Part shown: positions 6,907-15,847 of the stretch, piece after piece
Numbering within the stretch: position 1 is the stretch's first letter
Layout of the letters: the number at the start of each line of letters is the position of its first letter
DNA from: Chitinophagaceae bacterium
GTDB taxonomy: Bacteria > Bacteroidota > Bacteroidia > Chitinophagales > Chitinophagaceae
Direction: 5' to 3'
Assembly (NCBI GenBank): GCA_023957575.1
Contig: JAMLGU010000006.1
Span: 62,001-126,000, forward strand
DNA: 64,000 nucleotides
Made by a program: the position numbers and the translations under genes
The notes under the pieces: model-generated
Seen by the model: the letters and a program-made list of their open reading frames with translations, nothing else
The model's database searches: none
What the model was told of the DNA's origin: nothing

Positions 6907-8292
6907 ATGAGCAAAATAAAAAAAGCATTCTTCTGTCAGAATTGTGGTTATGAAAGTGTGAAATGGCTGGGGCAGTGCCCGTCTTGTACACAATGGAACA
7001 CTTTTGTAGAAGAAGTGGTGGACAAAGGCGGTGAAAAGGAAAGCTGGAAAAACTATGCTGATGATAAAAAACGAACACAAAAGATCATTGCAATAAGCGA
7101 TGTGAAAAGTATAGAAGAAAAACGCATCAACGCCCAGGATGCAGAGCTGAACAGGGTTTTGGGCGGTGGCATCGTGTTGGGCAGCCTTGTGTTGGTGGCG
7201 GGTGAACCGGGCATTGGTAAGAGTACTTTGTTTTTGCAATGTGGGCTGCAACTGAAAAACCTAAAGGTGCTGTACATAAGTGGGGAGGAGAGCGAGCAGC
7301 AAATAAAAATGCGAGCCGACAGATTAGGAAATGATGATGAAGCTTACTACAGTGATAATTTTTATTTGCTGACAGAAACATCTACGCAAACTATTTTTCA
7401 GGAGATAAAAAAGCTAAAACCTCACATAGTAATTGTGGATAGCGTGCAAACCCTGCAATCCAATTTGATAGATGCCGGCGCCGGAAGTATTTCGCAAATT
7501 AGAGAATGTGCAGCCGAATTTCATCGTTATGCAAAAGAGACCAACACACCTGTTTTTTTAATAGGTCATATTACCAAAGAAGGCAGCATTGCAGGGCCCA
7601 AAATATTAGAGCATATAGTGGATGTGGTGTTGCAGTTTGAGGGCGACAGGCATTATGCTTACCGGATACTGCGAACGCTTAAAAACCGGTTTGGCAGTAC
7701 CAGCGAGCTGGGTATTTATGAGATGACCGACAGGGGCATGAGGGGCGTGGCCAACCCCAGCGAAATACTGATTACCCAAAAGGAAGAGCAACTGAGCGGT
7801 ATAGCCATTGCCGCTTCGATGGAAGGGGTGCGGCCCTTGCTGATAGAGATACAATCGCTTGTAACTCAATCAGTTTATGGTACTCCGCAGCGCACCGTAA
7901 GTGGCTTTGACCTGAGGCGGCTGCAACTGCTTTTGGCAGTGTTGGAGAAGAGGGGCGGCTTTCATTTTGGGGTAAAGGATGTGTTTCTGAACATTGCCGG
8001 GGGCATAAAAGTGGATGACCCCAGCATTGATCTGGCGGTGTTGTGTGCCTTATTGTCATCTTATGAAGATATACCACTACCCCAGAATATCTGTTTTGCG
8101 GGAGAAGTAGGCCTGAGTGGCGAAATAAGAGCTGTAAACAAGATAGACCAACGCATTGCCGAGGCTGAAAAATTAGGGTTTGAAAAGATAATCGTGAGCA
8201 AATACAACCAAAGCCTGGGGCAAAAGAATAAGTTTAATATCGAAATTGTGGCCAAAGGCAGGGTGGAAGAAGTGTATGGGTATCTTTTTTGA
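6907..8292 (+). CDS. radA: DNA repair protein RadA
   Basis: This 461-residue protein has the full RadA layout. An N-terminal four-cysteine zinc finger (CQNCGY at residue 10 and CPSC near 27) is followed by a RecA-like ATPase core with Walker A GEPGIGKST and a Walker B-like HIVIVDSVQ. The RadA-specific KNRFG motif sits in RTLKNRFGSTSELG, and a Lon-like C-terminal domain carries GGIKVDDPSIDLAVL. RadA is a branch-migration helicase that helps RecA-dependent recombination and repair. Length is normal. The start at ATG 6907 gives the expected zinc finger position. It is transcribed alone; the next gene lies on the opposite strand, with 32 bases between the stops. Confidence 0.97.
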   Translation: MSKIKKAFFCQNCGYESVKWLGQCPSCTQWNTFVEEVVDKGGEKESWKNYADDKKRTQKIIAISDVKSIEEKRINAQDAELNRVLGGGIVLGSLVLVAGEPGIGKSTLFLQCGLQLKNLKVLYISGEESEQQIKMRADRLGNDDEAYYSDNFYLLTETSTQTIFQEIKKLKPHIVIVDSVQTLQSNLIDAGAGSISQIRECAAEFHRYAKETNTPVFLIGHITKEGSIAGPKILEHIVDVVLQFEGDRHYAYRILRTLKNRFGSTSELGIYEMTDRGMRGVANPSEILITQKEEQLSGIAIAASMEGVRPLLIEIQSLVTQSVYGTPQRTVSGFDLRRLQLLLAVLEKRGGFHFGVKDVFLNIAGGIKVDDPSIDLAVLCALLSSYEDIPLPQNICFAGEVGLSGEIRAVNKIDQRIAEAEKLGFEKIIVSKYNQSLGQKNKFNIEIVAKGRVEEVYGYLF

Positions 8293-8324
8293 ATAAAAAG
8301 GGTGTAGGATGCAATAACCCTTTA

Positions 8325-8561
8325 TTATTCATGCAAATCAGTATAAATAGTAGGCCCGTACTTCAGGTCTTTCTTTTTTTGACGGAGACCCCGCACTTTA
8401 GGGTTTTTGATATCGTAAGCGGTTTCATAGCCCTCATCGGCTGCGTCAGCAAGCAGGGTTTTCAATAATTTTCTGCGTTTAAGCTCATACACAACACCGG
8501 TAGCGGCTGCGGCTGCCAGCCCTACTAATGAAAATCCTATGAGGTTAAATAATTTTTTCAC
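8325..8561 (-). CDS. Small single-pass membrane protein, function unknown
   Basis: This 78-residue protein opens with a lysine pair and one hydrophobic segment (FNLIGFSLVGLAAAAATGVV, residues 5-24). The rest is a charged tail rich in lysine and aspartate (YELKRRKLLKTLLADAADEG, and later RQKKKDLKYGPTIYTDLHE). The segment could be a membrane anchor with the tail in the cytoplasm. I do not recognise a family. It is convergent with radA and lies downstream of the secreted hydrolase gene on the same strand, with about 100 bases between them. Confidence 0.6.
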   Translation of the reverse strand: MKKLFNLIGFSLVGLAAAAATGVVYELKRRKLLKTLLADAADEGYETAYDIKNPKVRGLRQKKKDLKYGPTIYTDLHE

Positions 8562-8666
8562 CGGGTTAAATTTTTCATCTGTTTATAAATCAAATAATTA
8601 CTATCAAATATAATACCTTTTTTTTATTTTCAAAAATGAAATATATCATATTGACGCCTCACTTGC

Positions 8667-9482
8667 TTAGTTGTTTGGTTTTTCGGTATTTATTGTGATT
8701 CTTTTTTTAGAAAAAAGCCATTTAAGCAAATCGGGTTCTGCAAATGCGGCATCCCAGCTGTTGTGATTGGCATCAGGATAAAGTGTAAATTTTACGCTAG
8801 CGCCTACTCTCCTTAGCGCCTTTACCATATCCTGAGAGAGTTTTGGCAGTACCACATTGTCTTTAGCGCCATGAAAAATCCACCAGTATGTATTTTTCAG
8901 ATTTTGAACAGATGCCGTACTACCTCCTCCACAAATGGGAACAGCTGCGGCAAAAGTATTAGACATTCGGTTTACCAGCTCATAAGAGCCCATACCTCCC
9001 ATGCTCAAACCCATAATATACACCTGATCCTGCTTGATTTTGAACTGCTCCTGTAGATTATTCATTAGCGAAAGCAGCATTTTCATGGCGGCAGATGGTT
9101 CGCCTCCGTTTACAAAATAAAAATTGCGTTCACCCCTCTCATCCATCAGAAACATAGTATTGCTCCAGTAAGATTTTTGAGAACACTGCGGAAATACAAC
9201 AAAAGCCGGAAATTTTTCACGATTTTCTTTTTTGAGAAATAAATTTGCGCCGTGTACTAATTGCTTTTCGTTGTCATTGCCACGTTCGCCACTTCCGTGT
9301 AAAAACAAAATAAGCGGGTATTTTTTTCCGGGGCTGTAATTTTCGGGCAAGAGTATGCGATAGGGCAGGGTATCGCCATTCTGTACCAACCAGAATTTTT
9401 GATATTCGGAATAATCCTGAGCCGTTACATTTTGAATGATACCCGATAAAAATACAATCAGCAGAATGTAGCATTTCTTCAT
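8667..9482 (-). CDS. Secreted alpha/beta hydrolase (prolyl oligopeptidase / esterase-like)
   Basis: The chosen start is ATG 9482, giving MKKCYILLIVFLSGIIQ as a signal peptide that ends at VTAQ. A frame six codons longer exists but places charged and cysteine residues before the signal. The catalytic serine lies in GLSMGGMGSYEL. The oxyanion region is LFLHGSGERGNDN, the likely acid is D in FHGAKDNVV, and the histidine is in DANHNSWDAAF. This set fits the secreted carboxylesterase/PHB-depolymerase-like group common in Bacteroidota. The substrate (acetyl, feruloyl or short esters) cannot be read from the sequence. The mature enzyme would act in the periplasm or outside the cell. Confidence 0.8.
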   Translation of the reverse strand: MKKCYILLIVFLSGIIQNVTAQDYSEYQKFWLVQNGDTLPYRILLPENYSPGKKYPLILFLHGSGERGNDNEKQLVHGANLFLKKENREKFPAFVVFPQCSQKSYWSNTMFLMDERGERNFYFVNGGEPSAAMKMLLSLMNNLQEQFKIKQDQVYIMGLSMGGMGSYELVNRMSNTFAAAVPICGGGSTASVQNLKNTYWWIFHGAKDNVVLPKLSQDMVKALRRVGASVKFTLYPDANHNSWDAAFAEPDLLKWLFSKKRITINTEKPNN

Positions 9483-9587
9483 ACAACAAATTTTAGACAA
9501 AGCAAATTTAACTGACTTTTTACAGGAAAGGCAAAAATTGGATGGGAATGATATTTATTTTTTACATTTGAAAATTAATTAAATTTT

Positions 9588-10712
9588 ATGGCAAAGTCTG
9601 TTACCGAAAAGAAAAAAGTAGAAAAAAAAATATCCCTGACAACAAAAAAATCTTTTGAATTCTTAAAAAATTATATCAATAATGCCTCTCCCGTTGGGTT
9701 TGAAAGCTGGGGACAAAAATTATGGCTCGATTATCTGAAGCCTTATATTGATGAGCATTTTGTGGACCCTTACGGAACAGCGGTGGGTATCATCAACCCC
9801 GGCAAACCGTTCAAAGTGGTGATTGAGGCACATGCCGACGAAATCAGTTGGTTCGTAAATTACATCACCGACCAGGGACTGATTTACCTGAAAAGAAACG
9901 GTGGCAGCGATCATCAGATAGCGCCCAGTCAACGGGTAATCATACATGGCAAAAAAGGAAAAGTGAAAGCTGTCTTTGGCTGGCCGGCCATTCACACACG
10001 AATCGGAGATAAAAACGAAACCCAACCTAAGCCGGAGAATATCTGGTTAGACTGTGGCGCCCGCAGTAAAAAAGAAGTTGAGGACTTGGGTATTCATATT
10101 GGCGCTGTGGTAACCTATCAGGATGGCTTTGATGAATTGGGTTATGATAATTATGTAGGGCGCGCATTTGATAACCGCATCGGCGGATTTATGATTGCAG
10201 AGGTGGCCAGACTGCTGAAAGAAAATAAAAAATCATTGCCTTACAGTTTGTATGTTGTCAATGCAGTGCAGGAAGAAATCGGTCTGCGTGGCGCCGAAAT
10301 GATTGCCCGCCGTATTAAACCTGATATAGCCATCGTTACAGATGTTACGCATGACACCTCCACCCCCATGATTAATAAAAATATTGAAGGCGATGTGCAA
10401 ACCGGCAAAGGACCATCCTTGGCTTATGCTCCGGCTATTCATAACAAACTGCTTGCTTTTGTGGAAGATGTAGCCGATAAGAAAAAGATTCCGGTGCAAT
10501 GGCGCGCACTCAGCAGGAGTACCGGCACCGATACCGATTCTTTTGCATACAGTAATGATGGATGTCCTTCAGTACTCATTTCTATTCCGCTGCGTTATAT
10601 GCACACAACGGTAGAAATGATTCATAAGGATGATATTGAGAATACGATCAGGCTTATTTATGAGAGTCTGCTGGCGCTTTCGCCCAAAACTAATTTGAGT
10701 TATTTGCAATAA
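9588..10712 (+). CDS. M42 family aminopeptidase (glutamyl aminopeptidase-like)
   Basis: This 374-residue cytoplasmic metallopeptidase shows the M42 set of metal ligands and catalytic acids: the HADE in VIEAHADEISWFV, D in AFDNRIGGFMIAEV, EE in AVQEEIGLRGAEM, D in IVTDVTHDTSTP, and H in RYMHTTVEMIHKDD. M42 enzymes form large dodecamers and remove N-terminal residues from peptides during protein turnover. An N-terminal lysine-rich extension (VTEKKKVEKKISLTTKKS) precedes the fold and is unusual in length. The gene starts at ATG 9588 and is not in an obvious operon. Confidence 0.9.
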   Translation: MAKSVTEKKKVEKKISLTTKKSFEFLKNYINNASPVGFESWGQKLWLDYLKPYIDEHFVDPYGTAVGIINPGKPFKVVIEAHADEISWFVNYITDQGLIYLKRNGGSDHQIAPSQRVIIHGKKGKVKAVFGWPAIHTRIGDKNETQPKPENIWLDCGARSKKEVEDLGIHIGAVVTYQDGFDELGYDNYVGRAFDNRIGGFMIAEVARLLKENKKSLPYSLYVVNAVQEEIGLRGAEMIARRIKPDIAIVTDVTHDTSTPMINKNIEGDVQTGKGPSLAYAPAIHNKLLAFVEDVADKKKIPVQWRALSRSTGTDTDSFAYSNDGCPSVLISIPLRYMHTTVEMIHKDDIENTIRLIYESLLALSPKTNLSYLQ

Positions 10713-10830
10713 CACCGTAGGTCTCAATTACCTTTTTTATAACCAAAGTCAGTTTATTTCATAAGTTTGGTTTCCTTCTATGAAACAAATACCTTTGGTT
10801 ATCTTTTTTTGATCAAAACTTATATTACCA

Positions 10831-12756
10831 ATGAAGCTCAGAACCTTTTTGTTTACGCTATTGTTTTTATCTTCTTTTACAATTTTAGCTCAAAAGCCGG
10901 TAGTTACCCACGTGGTTACTCATAACCGCGCCACCATCACCTGCGATGCTACCAAGGGAGAAAATCCGTTTCCTGCATGGGGTGTATTTCCTGCAGAAAG
11001 CTATCCGGTTCGTAAGATTACCATGCATGTTACACTGGGAAGTCCTGATCATTTAAATACTGCACATTGGGACTATCTGGACTATATTACACTTCGACGC
11101 AAGGGCGGTCAAAATGCAAAAAGTCTGAATTACGAATTAGGCAGGATGCTTACCCCTTATGGCAGTATTTTTGGCAAAGGTTGGAGTTGGAAATGGCAGG
11201 TGGATGTTACCGATTTTGCACCCTTTCTGCGTGATAGTGTAGAGGTAGAATACAATCATACCGGCTATGAAGATAAAAAAGTGGGCTGGGCGCTTACTAT
11301 TGATTTTGAAATTCTTTCAGGACCTCCGGTAGTAGTGCCGATGGGGATTGTGCCGCTTTGGAATAAAGGTTACAAATATGGTGATCCAAAAGAAAAGATT
11401 GAAGACAACCTGCTGCCCGTAAATTATGAATCGGTTCATAATTCGGCGCTCAATCGGATTCGGATTCAACACACCGGGCATGGAATGGACAAACCGAAAG
11501 GTTGTAGTGAGTTTTGCAAGCGCTGGCGCGAAATTAAATTTGACGGAAAGACAGTTGACCGTCGGGATATGTGGAAAGACTGCGGCAATAATCCACTCTA
11601 TCCGCAGGGTGGCACCTGGGTATATGACAGGGCTTACTGGTGCCCCGGCGACCTGCAGCAGCCGGATATGATTGATGTATTTGCCAAACCCGGGCGACAT
11701 GATGTTTTATTACAGATGGAACCCTACACCGCTACCGACAATATTCAGGCAGTGGAAAACATCTCTGCTTATTTGTTTCAGTATGCTGCGCCCAAACAAA
11801 AAACCGACGTAGCCGTAGAAGCCATAATGGTTCCCAGCGATGAGCAGCGTTTTTTCAGACTGAATCCTGCAAGCTATACCCCCAGAGTTAAATTCAGGAA
11901 TCTTGGAAGTGATAACCTTAAAACCCTGACAATAGTTTATGGAACCGAAGGTTTTGCAAAAAAAGTATTTAAGTGGAAAGGCGACTTACCTTTTAATCAG
12001 GTGGCAGAAATTGCATTGCCGGGCGAAATTCAGGAAAAGGATGGATTAAACACCTTCAGCGTATCGCTTACAAATCCAAATGGTAAGAAAGATGCATGGG
12101 TTTATGATAATGATATGAAGTCCACATTTACTGCGCCGCCAAAATTTGCTACAGACTTTGTACTGCAGTTTCTCACCAACAACAAACCAAAGGACAACAG
12201 TATATTTTTGGTAAATACCAACTTAGATACAATCTTTAAAAAGATGCCTCAACAATTGGAGGCAAATAAATTATATACCGATACCATTCATCTGGCTCCG
12301 GGAAAATATTCGTTAAGCCTCATTGATACCGCCGGCGATGGACTCGAGTTCTGGGCTGAACCACAAAACGGCGATGGCAATCTGCGTATATTTGATATGA
12401 AGGGCAATCTTATTCATGCTTTTGAAAGCGATTGCGGCAATGGCGAAATGTTTAGCTTTAAAGCAGCGCCTGATTTTATTACCGATACCACTACACTCAA
12501 GCAGGCATTTTCCTTGCACCCCCGATCAGTAGAAGACATTACCACATTGAGTGTTGTTTCCAATCGAAAAGCAAACCTCGTTGTTCAAATTACGGTGGAC
12601 GGCGTAATCTGGCAGAAACATGAATATAAGGATATCAAAAATGCCACATTCCGGTACGACCTAAGCCACATGCCGGCGGGCAGAATTGTACTTGAAGCAT
12701 TTACGGATGGCAAGAGCCTCTTCAAAGGCAGGCTCAATAAGAGCAAAAGAAGATAG
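10831..12756 (+). CDS. Secreted peptide-N-glycosidase F-related protein with type IX-like tail
   Basis: This 641-residue protein begins with a signal peptide (MKLRTFLFTLLFLSSFTILA, then Q). Residues about 20-330 resemble the two PNGase F jelly-roll domains: TAHWDYLDYITLRR, GWSWKWQVDVTDFAPFLRDS and the CSEFCKRWREIKFDGK region are visible. PNGase F removes N-glycans from glycoproteins. The middle and end hold beta-sandwich sequence. The last 75 or so residues (TTLSVVSNRKANLVVQITV, later YDLSHMPAGRIVLEAFTDG) look like a type IX secretion sorting domain, although the usual PNP-like opening is blurred. Catalytic acids were not verified. Glycoprotein deglycosylation outside the cell is the inference. 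Confidence 0.75.
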   Translation: MKLRTFLFTLLFLSSFTILAQKPVVTHVVTHNRATITCDATKGENPFPAWGVFPAESYPVRKITMHVTLGSPDHLNTAHWDYLDYITLRRKGGQNAKSLNYELGRMLTPYGSIFGKGWSWKWQVDVTDFAPFLRDSVEVEYNHTGYEDKKVGWALTIDFEILSGPPVVVPMGIVPLWNKGYKYGDPKEKIEDNLLPVNYESVHNSALNRIRIQHTGHGMDKPKGCSEFCKRWREIKFDGKTVDRRDMWKDCGNNPLYPQGGTWVYDRAYWCPGDLQQPDMIDVFAKPGRHDVLLQMEPYTATDNIQAVENISAYLFQYAAPKQKTDVAVEAIMVPSDEQRFFRLNPASYTPRVKFRNLGSDNLKTLTIVYGTEGFAKKVFKWKGDLPFNQVAEIALPGEIQEKDGLNTFSVSLTNPNGKKDAWVYDNDMKSTFTAPPKFATDFVLQFLTNNKPKDNSIFLVNTNLDTIFKKMPQQLEANKLYTDTIHLAPGKYSLSLIDTAGDGLEFWAEPQNGDGNLRIFDMKGNLIHAFESDCGNGEMFSFKAAPDFITDTTTLKQAFSLHPRSVEDITTLSVVSNRKANLVVQITVDGVIWQKHEYKDIKNATFRYDLSHMPAGRIVLEAFTDGKSLFKGRLNKSKRR

Positions 12757-12786
12757 TTTTTTGGGTTAGACAAGAAATTCAGGTTA

Positions 12787-13875
12787 TTGAAATTACAGAC
12801 CTCCCTACAGTCATTTTTTAGAAAGCCGGTTTTATGGGCTTCCGCAAAATTCAACTCAAAGCCGGATAAGGAGAGGGTTTTCAATGCACTTTCGAAACTT
12901 TTTGACCACATTCTGAGTGATCCGGGGAAAAAGGGATTTGTTATTTCTCATACTGAAAAGAAAAAAATAATCATTTTTTCCGATCAGCACAAAGGGCGAA
13001 GAGACGGCGCTGATGATTTTGTAAATGCTGAAAAGAATTATCTGGAGGCACTTAATTATTATTATAAAAATCATTTCTATTTTATAAATCTGGGAGACGG
13101 CGAAGAACTGTGGGAAAATACTTTATCGCAGATTAAGAAGCATAACATAAAAGCTTTCAGCGCTGAAAAAAAATTCCATTACAGAAACAGTTTTGTTAAA
13201 ATATTCGGAAATCACGATCTGTATTGGGCCAATGATCCACTGGCAGGTATAGAACTAAAAAAAATTTATGGCAAAAAGATTCGAGTTTATGAAGGAATAA
13301 TCATAAATGTTCTGTTTGAAGAAAAAGGACTTCAAATATTTTGTACGCATGGTCATCAGGGTGATAAAAGAAGCGACGGGAATATGCTCACAAAATTTTT
13401 CGTTGCCCGTATTTGGGCGCCATTGCAGGCCTACCTCAAAATCAATACCAACGAGCCTTCTAACAATAATATCATGAAAACTGCACATAATCAAATTATG
13501 TACCAATGGGCTGCCGAACAAAACTTGACCCTATTGATAACGGGTCATACCCATCAGCCGGTGTTTGAGTCTTTGACGCATCTGGAGCGGCTGTACCGCA
13601 ACAAACAAATAGCCATCAGAGAAAATGATACCGGCGCCATTCATAAAATTAATCTTGAAATAAAAAATATCAATGGCAAATCAGATGCCGTAAAAGAAGA
13701 TTATACCCACATCAATCCTTCCTACTTTAATACCGGCTGTTGTTGCTTTTCTGATGGCGATATCACCGGTATAGAAATTGACAATGGTTTCATCCGCCTC
13801 ATAAAATGGGGGCAGGTTGAAGGCATAACTCAAAGAATTGTATTGGAGGAAAAAGCTTTGAAGGAATTCATTTAG
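12787..13875 (+). CDS. Metallophosphoesterase (calcineurin-like)
   Basis: This 362-residue protein contains the five calcineurin-like blocks: FSDQHKGRRDGADDF (motif I, D-x-H), INLGDGEELWE (motif II, GD), IFGNHDLYW (motif III, GNHD), FCTHGHQGDKRSDG (motif IV), and LLITGHTHQP (motif V, GHxH). The motif I loop is longer than usual and is followed by a helical insertion. The only plausible start is TTG 12787, since no in-frame ATG precedes motif I. The previous stop at 12756 closes the frame upstream. It is probably cotranscribed with the ABC ATPase gene that follows closely. The substrate is unknown. Confidence 0.8.
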   Translation: MKLQTSLQSFFRKPVLWASAKFNSKPDKERVFNALSKLFDHILSDPGKKGFVISHTEKKKIIIFSDQHKGRRDGADDFVNAEKNYLEALNYYYKNHFYFINLGDGEELWENTLSQIKKHNIKAFSAEKKFHYRNSFVKIFGNHDLYWANDPLAGIELKKIYGKKIRVYEGIIINVLFEEKGLQIFCTHGHQGDKRSDGNMLTKFFVARIWAPLQAYLKINTNEPSNNNIMKTAHNQIMYQWAAEQNLTLLITGHTHQPVFESLTHLERLYRNKQIAIRENDTGAIHKINLEIKNINGKSDAVKEDYTHINPSYFNTGCCCFSDGDITGIEIDNGFIRLIKWGQVEGITQRIVLEEKALKEFI

Positions 13876-13906
13876 TGTGAATCAGATTACCTATTTTCGC
13901 TACGAT

Positions 13907-14647
13907 ATGCCTTTAGCTGTTCAAATAGAAAACCTGAGTTTCAATTACAAAAACCAGCCTTTATTGATGAAAGATCTTCATCTTTCCATTGATGAAGGGC
14001 TTCGGTATGGTATCTTTGGGCCTAATGGTGCCGGTAAAACCACCCTGATGAACCTGATGGCCGGTTTGCTGTCTTATAAAGAAGGTTCAATTAAAATTTT
14101 TGGAAAAGAAATTTCGGCGCATAAAAAAGAAATTAACCGGACAATCGGGTATGTTCCTCAGGATTTTGCTTTTTATGAAGAACTCAGCCCTGCAGAAAAT
14201 ATGGAATTTTTTGGCGCCTGGTATGGTATGAAAAATGAAAAGATCAAATCCAAAACCAAAGAATTATTATCGGTTATGGGCTTATCGGAGGTGTTTAACA
14301 AGCCTGTCAAACAATTTTCAGGAGGAATGAAGCGCCGGGTAAATCTGGCTATTGGAATGATACATGAGCCAAAAATTCTTTTTTTGGATGAACCCACAGT
14401 GGGAGTGGATGTACAATCCCGAAATGCAATTATTACTTTCCTGAAAGAAACCAATCGGCAGGGTACCACCCTCATTTACACTTCTCATCAGCTTAATGAG
14501 GCCGAGGATTTATGCCAGCAAATTGCACTCATAGATCAAGGGGAAATCATTGCCAATAATTCATTAACCGAACTACTGCAGCAACATGGCCAACACGGAT
14601 TAGAAGGACTGTTTCTGGAGCTGACAGGAAGAGCTTATAGAGATTAA
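13907..14647 (+). CDS. ABC transporter ATP-binding protein without a visible permease
   Basis: This ABC ATPase of about 246 residues starts at ATG 13907, which places MPLAVQIENLSFNYK at the usual beginning. A GTG 30 bases earlier is also possible. Walker A is GPNGAGKTT, the signature is FSGGMKRRVNLA, and Walker B is ILFLDEPTVGVD, followed by the switch histidine in YTSHQLNEAEDL. The sequence fits the CcmA-like export group that pairs with ABC2-type permeases. No permease gene follows: the next gene lies on the opposite strand. The partner is elsewhere, or the gene has been separated from it. It lies close behind the phosphoesterase gene. Confidence 0.85.
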   Translation: MPLAVQIENLSFNYKNQPLLMKDLHLSIDEGLRYGIFGPNGAGKTTLMNLMAGLLSYKEGSIKIFGKEISAHKKEINRTIGYVPQDFAFYEELSPAENMEFFGAWYGMKNEKIKSKTKELLSVMGLSEVFNKPVKQFSGGMKRRVNLAIGMIHEPKILFLDEPTVGVDVQSRNAIITFLKETNRQGTTLIYTSHQLNEAEDLCQQIALIDQGEIIANNSLTELLQQHGQHGLEGLFLELTGRAYRD

Positions 14648-14682
14648 CCAAACTGAATATCCGATTTTGACCTGCTAAACCC

Positions 14683-15378
14683 CTAAAATATTTCCTCAAG
14701 TTCTTTTAATGAATGAACAGTATAGGTTGGTCTGAAATCGGGCTTTTTACCATTATGATTGATAAACACCTGATCAAGCCCTGCTTTATATGCGCCAATG
14801 ATGTCGGCCTCCAGATCATCCCCCAGCATAATACTTTCTTCTTTTCCGGCTCCTGCTGCCTTTAGTGCATACTCAAAAATATCTTTATGTGGCTTCAAAC
14901 TGTTGGAGACTTCGGAGGTAATCACTTCTTCAAAGTATTTTTTTATCCTTGAATGAGTCAGCTTTTTGTGTTGCACGTCTTCAAAACCATTGGTTATCAA
15001 ATGCAATCGGTAATTTTTGGATGTTAGATATTCCAAAATTTCAATGGAGTATGGAAACAAACCATCTCTTGTAGGCAATATCTCCAAAAACTCTTTCCCC
15101 ATTGTTTCTGCCAGTTTTTCATCTCCAATTTTGAAATCCAGCAAGGTCAGGCGCATCCTTTTTACTCTCAGATCTGCCTGTTTTATAAATCCTTTGCGAT
15201 ATCGTTCCCACAAAACAGCATTGTGTTTTAAATAATTTCTATAAAAAATTTCAAAATCATCAACACCTCTATCTCTTAATGAAAGATTTTCATACAATTC
15301 GAGTAAGGAATATTTTGCATTGGTATCAAAATCCCAAAGCGTATGATCGAGATCGAAAAAGAGATGATTATATTTCAC
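14683..15378 (-). CDS. HAD family nucleotidase (YjjG-like)
   Basis: The preferred start is GTG 15378, giving a 231-residue protein beginning VKYNHLFFDLDHTLWDFD. A frame extending 40 codons further upstream has no family resemblance. HAD motif I is FFDLDHTLWDFD, motif II is the LHLITNGFE strand, motif III is the lysine in SNSLKPHKDIFEYAL, and motif IV is IMLGDDLEADIIGA. This order and the LWDF variant match the YjjG group, which hydrolyses noncanonical pyrimidine nucleotides. It is convergent with the ABC ATPase gene. Confidence 0.85.
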   Translation of the reverse strand: MKYNHLFFDLDHTLWDFDTNAKYSLLELYENLSLRDRGVDDFEIFYRNYLKHNAVLWERYRKGFIKQADLRVKRMRLTLLDFKIGDEKLAETMGKEFLEILPTRDGLFPYSIEILEYLTSKNYRLHLITNGFEDVQHKKLTHSRIKKYFEEVITSEVSNSLKPHKDIFEYALKAAGAGKEESIMLGDDLEADIIGAYKAGLDQVFINHNGKKPDFRPTYTVHSLKELEEIF

Positions 15379-15526
15379 AATTACTGAATTAAAATAAGTT
15401 GCAAAGGTAGGGGAGCTGCATATAACCCTCAAGGTTAAATACGAATACACCCAATATGGCCACCCGAAAATGTAAAAAATTGAAATTTCCTGCCTCAATC
15501 TTTAATCAATAATAAAATATTATCCT

Positions 15527-15534
15527 TACCTTTG
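15527..15534 (+). promoter_or_regulatory. Promoter -7 box for rpmH
   Basis: TACCTTTG fits the Bacteroidota -7 consensus TAnnTTTG. It lies about 100 bases before the rpmH start, leaving a leader of roughly 98 bases, which is rather long for a small ribosomal protein gene. The leader has GC-rich runs (GCGGGGGTGGTGCCC) that could fold. Confidence 0.55.
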
Positions 15535-15636
15535 CCGTCCTTTCACAAACAGCGGGGGTGGTGCCCTGTTGGAGGTAATTGAAAATCAGCATGTTCTCCC
15601 ATGCACATTCAAAAAAAAGTGAAAAAGTAAAATATT

Positions 15637-15792
15637 ATGAAACGTACATTTCAACCGCATCGTCGTCGTCGTAAAACAGTTCATGGCTTTCGCAAGCGTA
15701 TGCAAACTGCCAATGGCCGCAAAGTATTAGCCAGCCGCAGAGCCAAAGGCCGTAAAAAACTGACAATTTCTGACGAGAGCAGACTGAAATAG
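15637..15792 (+). CDS. rpmH: 50S ribosomal protein L34
   Basis: This 51-codon gene encodes the basic L34 protein: it starts [19 protein letters not shown], continues [20 protein letters not shown], and ends [13 protein letters not shown]34 is part of the large ribosomal subunit. The start is ATG 15637 and the stop TAG 15790-15792. In many bacteria rpmH lies beside dnaA or rnpA; neither is here, so the gene is separated from that cluster. A strong terminator follows 23 bases after the stop. Confidence 0.97.
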   Translation: MKRTFQPHRRRRKTVHGFRKRMQTANGRKVLASRRAKGRKKLTISDESRLK

Positions 15793-15815
15793 AACTTATT
15801 AAGTTGATTTCAAAT

Positions 15816-15847
15816 AGCGCCGGGCTTTACGTTTGGCGCTTTTTTAT
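15816..15847 (+). terminator. rpmH terminator
   Basis: AGCGCC (15816-15821) pairs with GGCGCT (15835-15840) around a 13-base loop and is followed by TTTTTT. It overlaps the end of the convergent gene at 15844. Confidence 0.85.
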
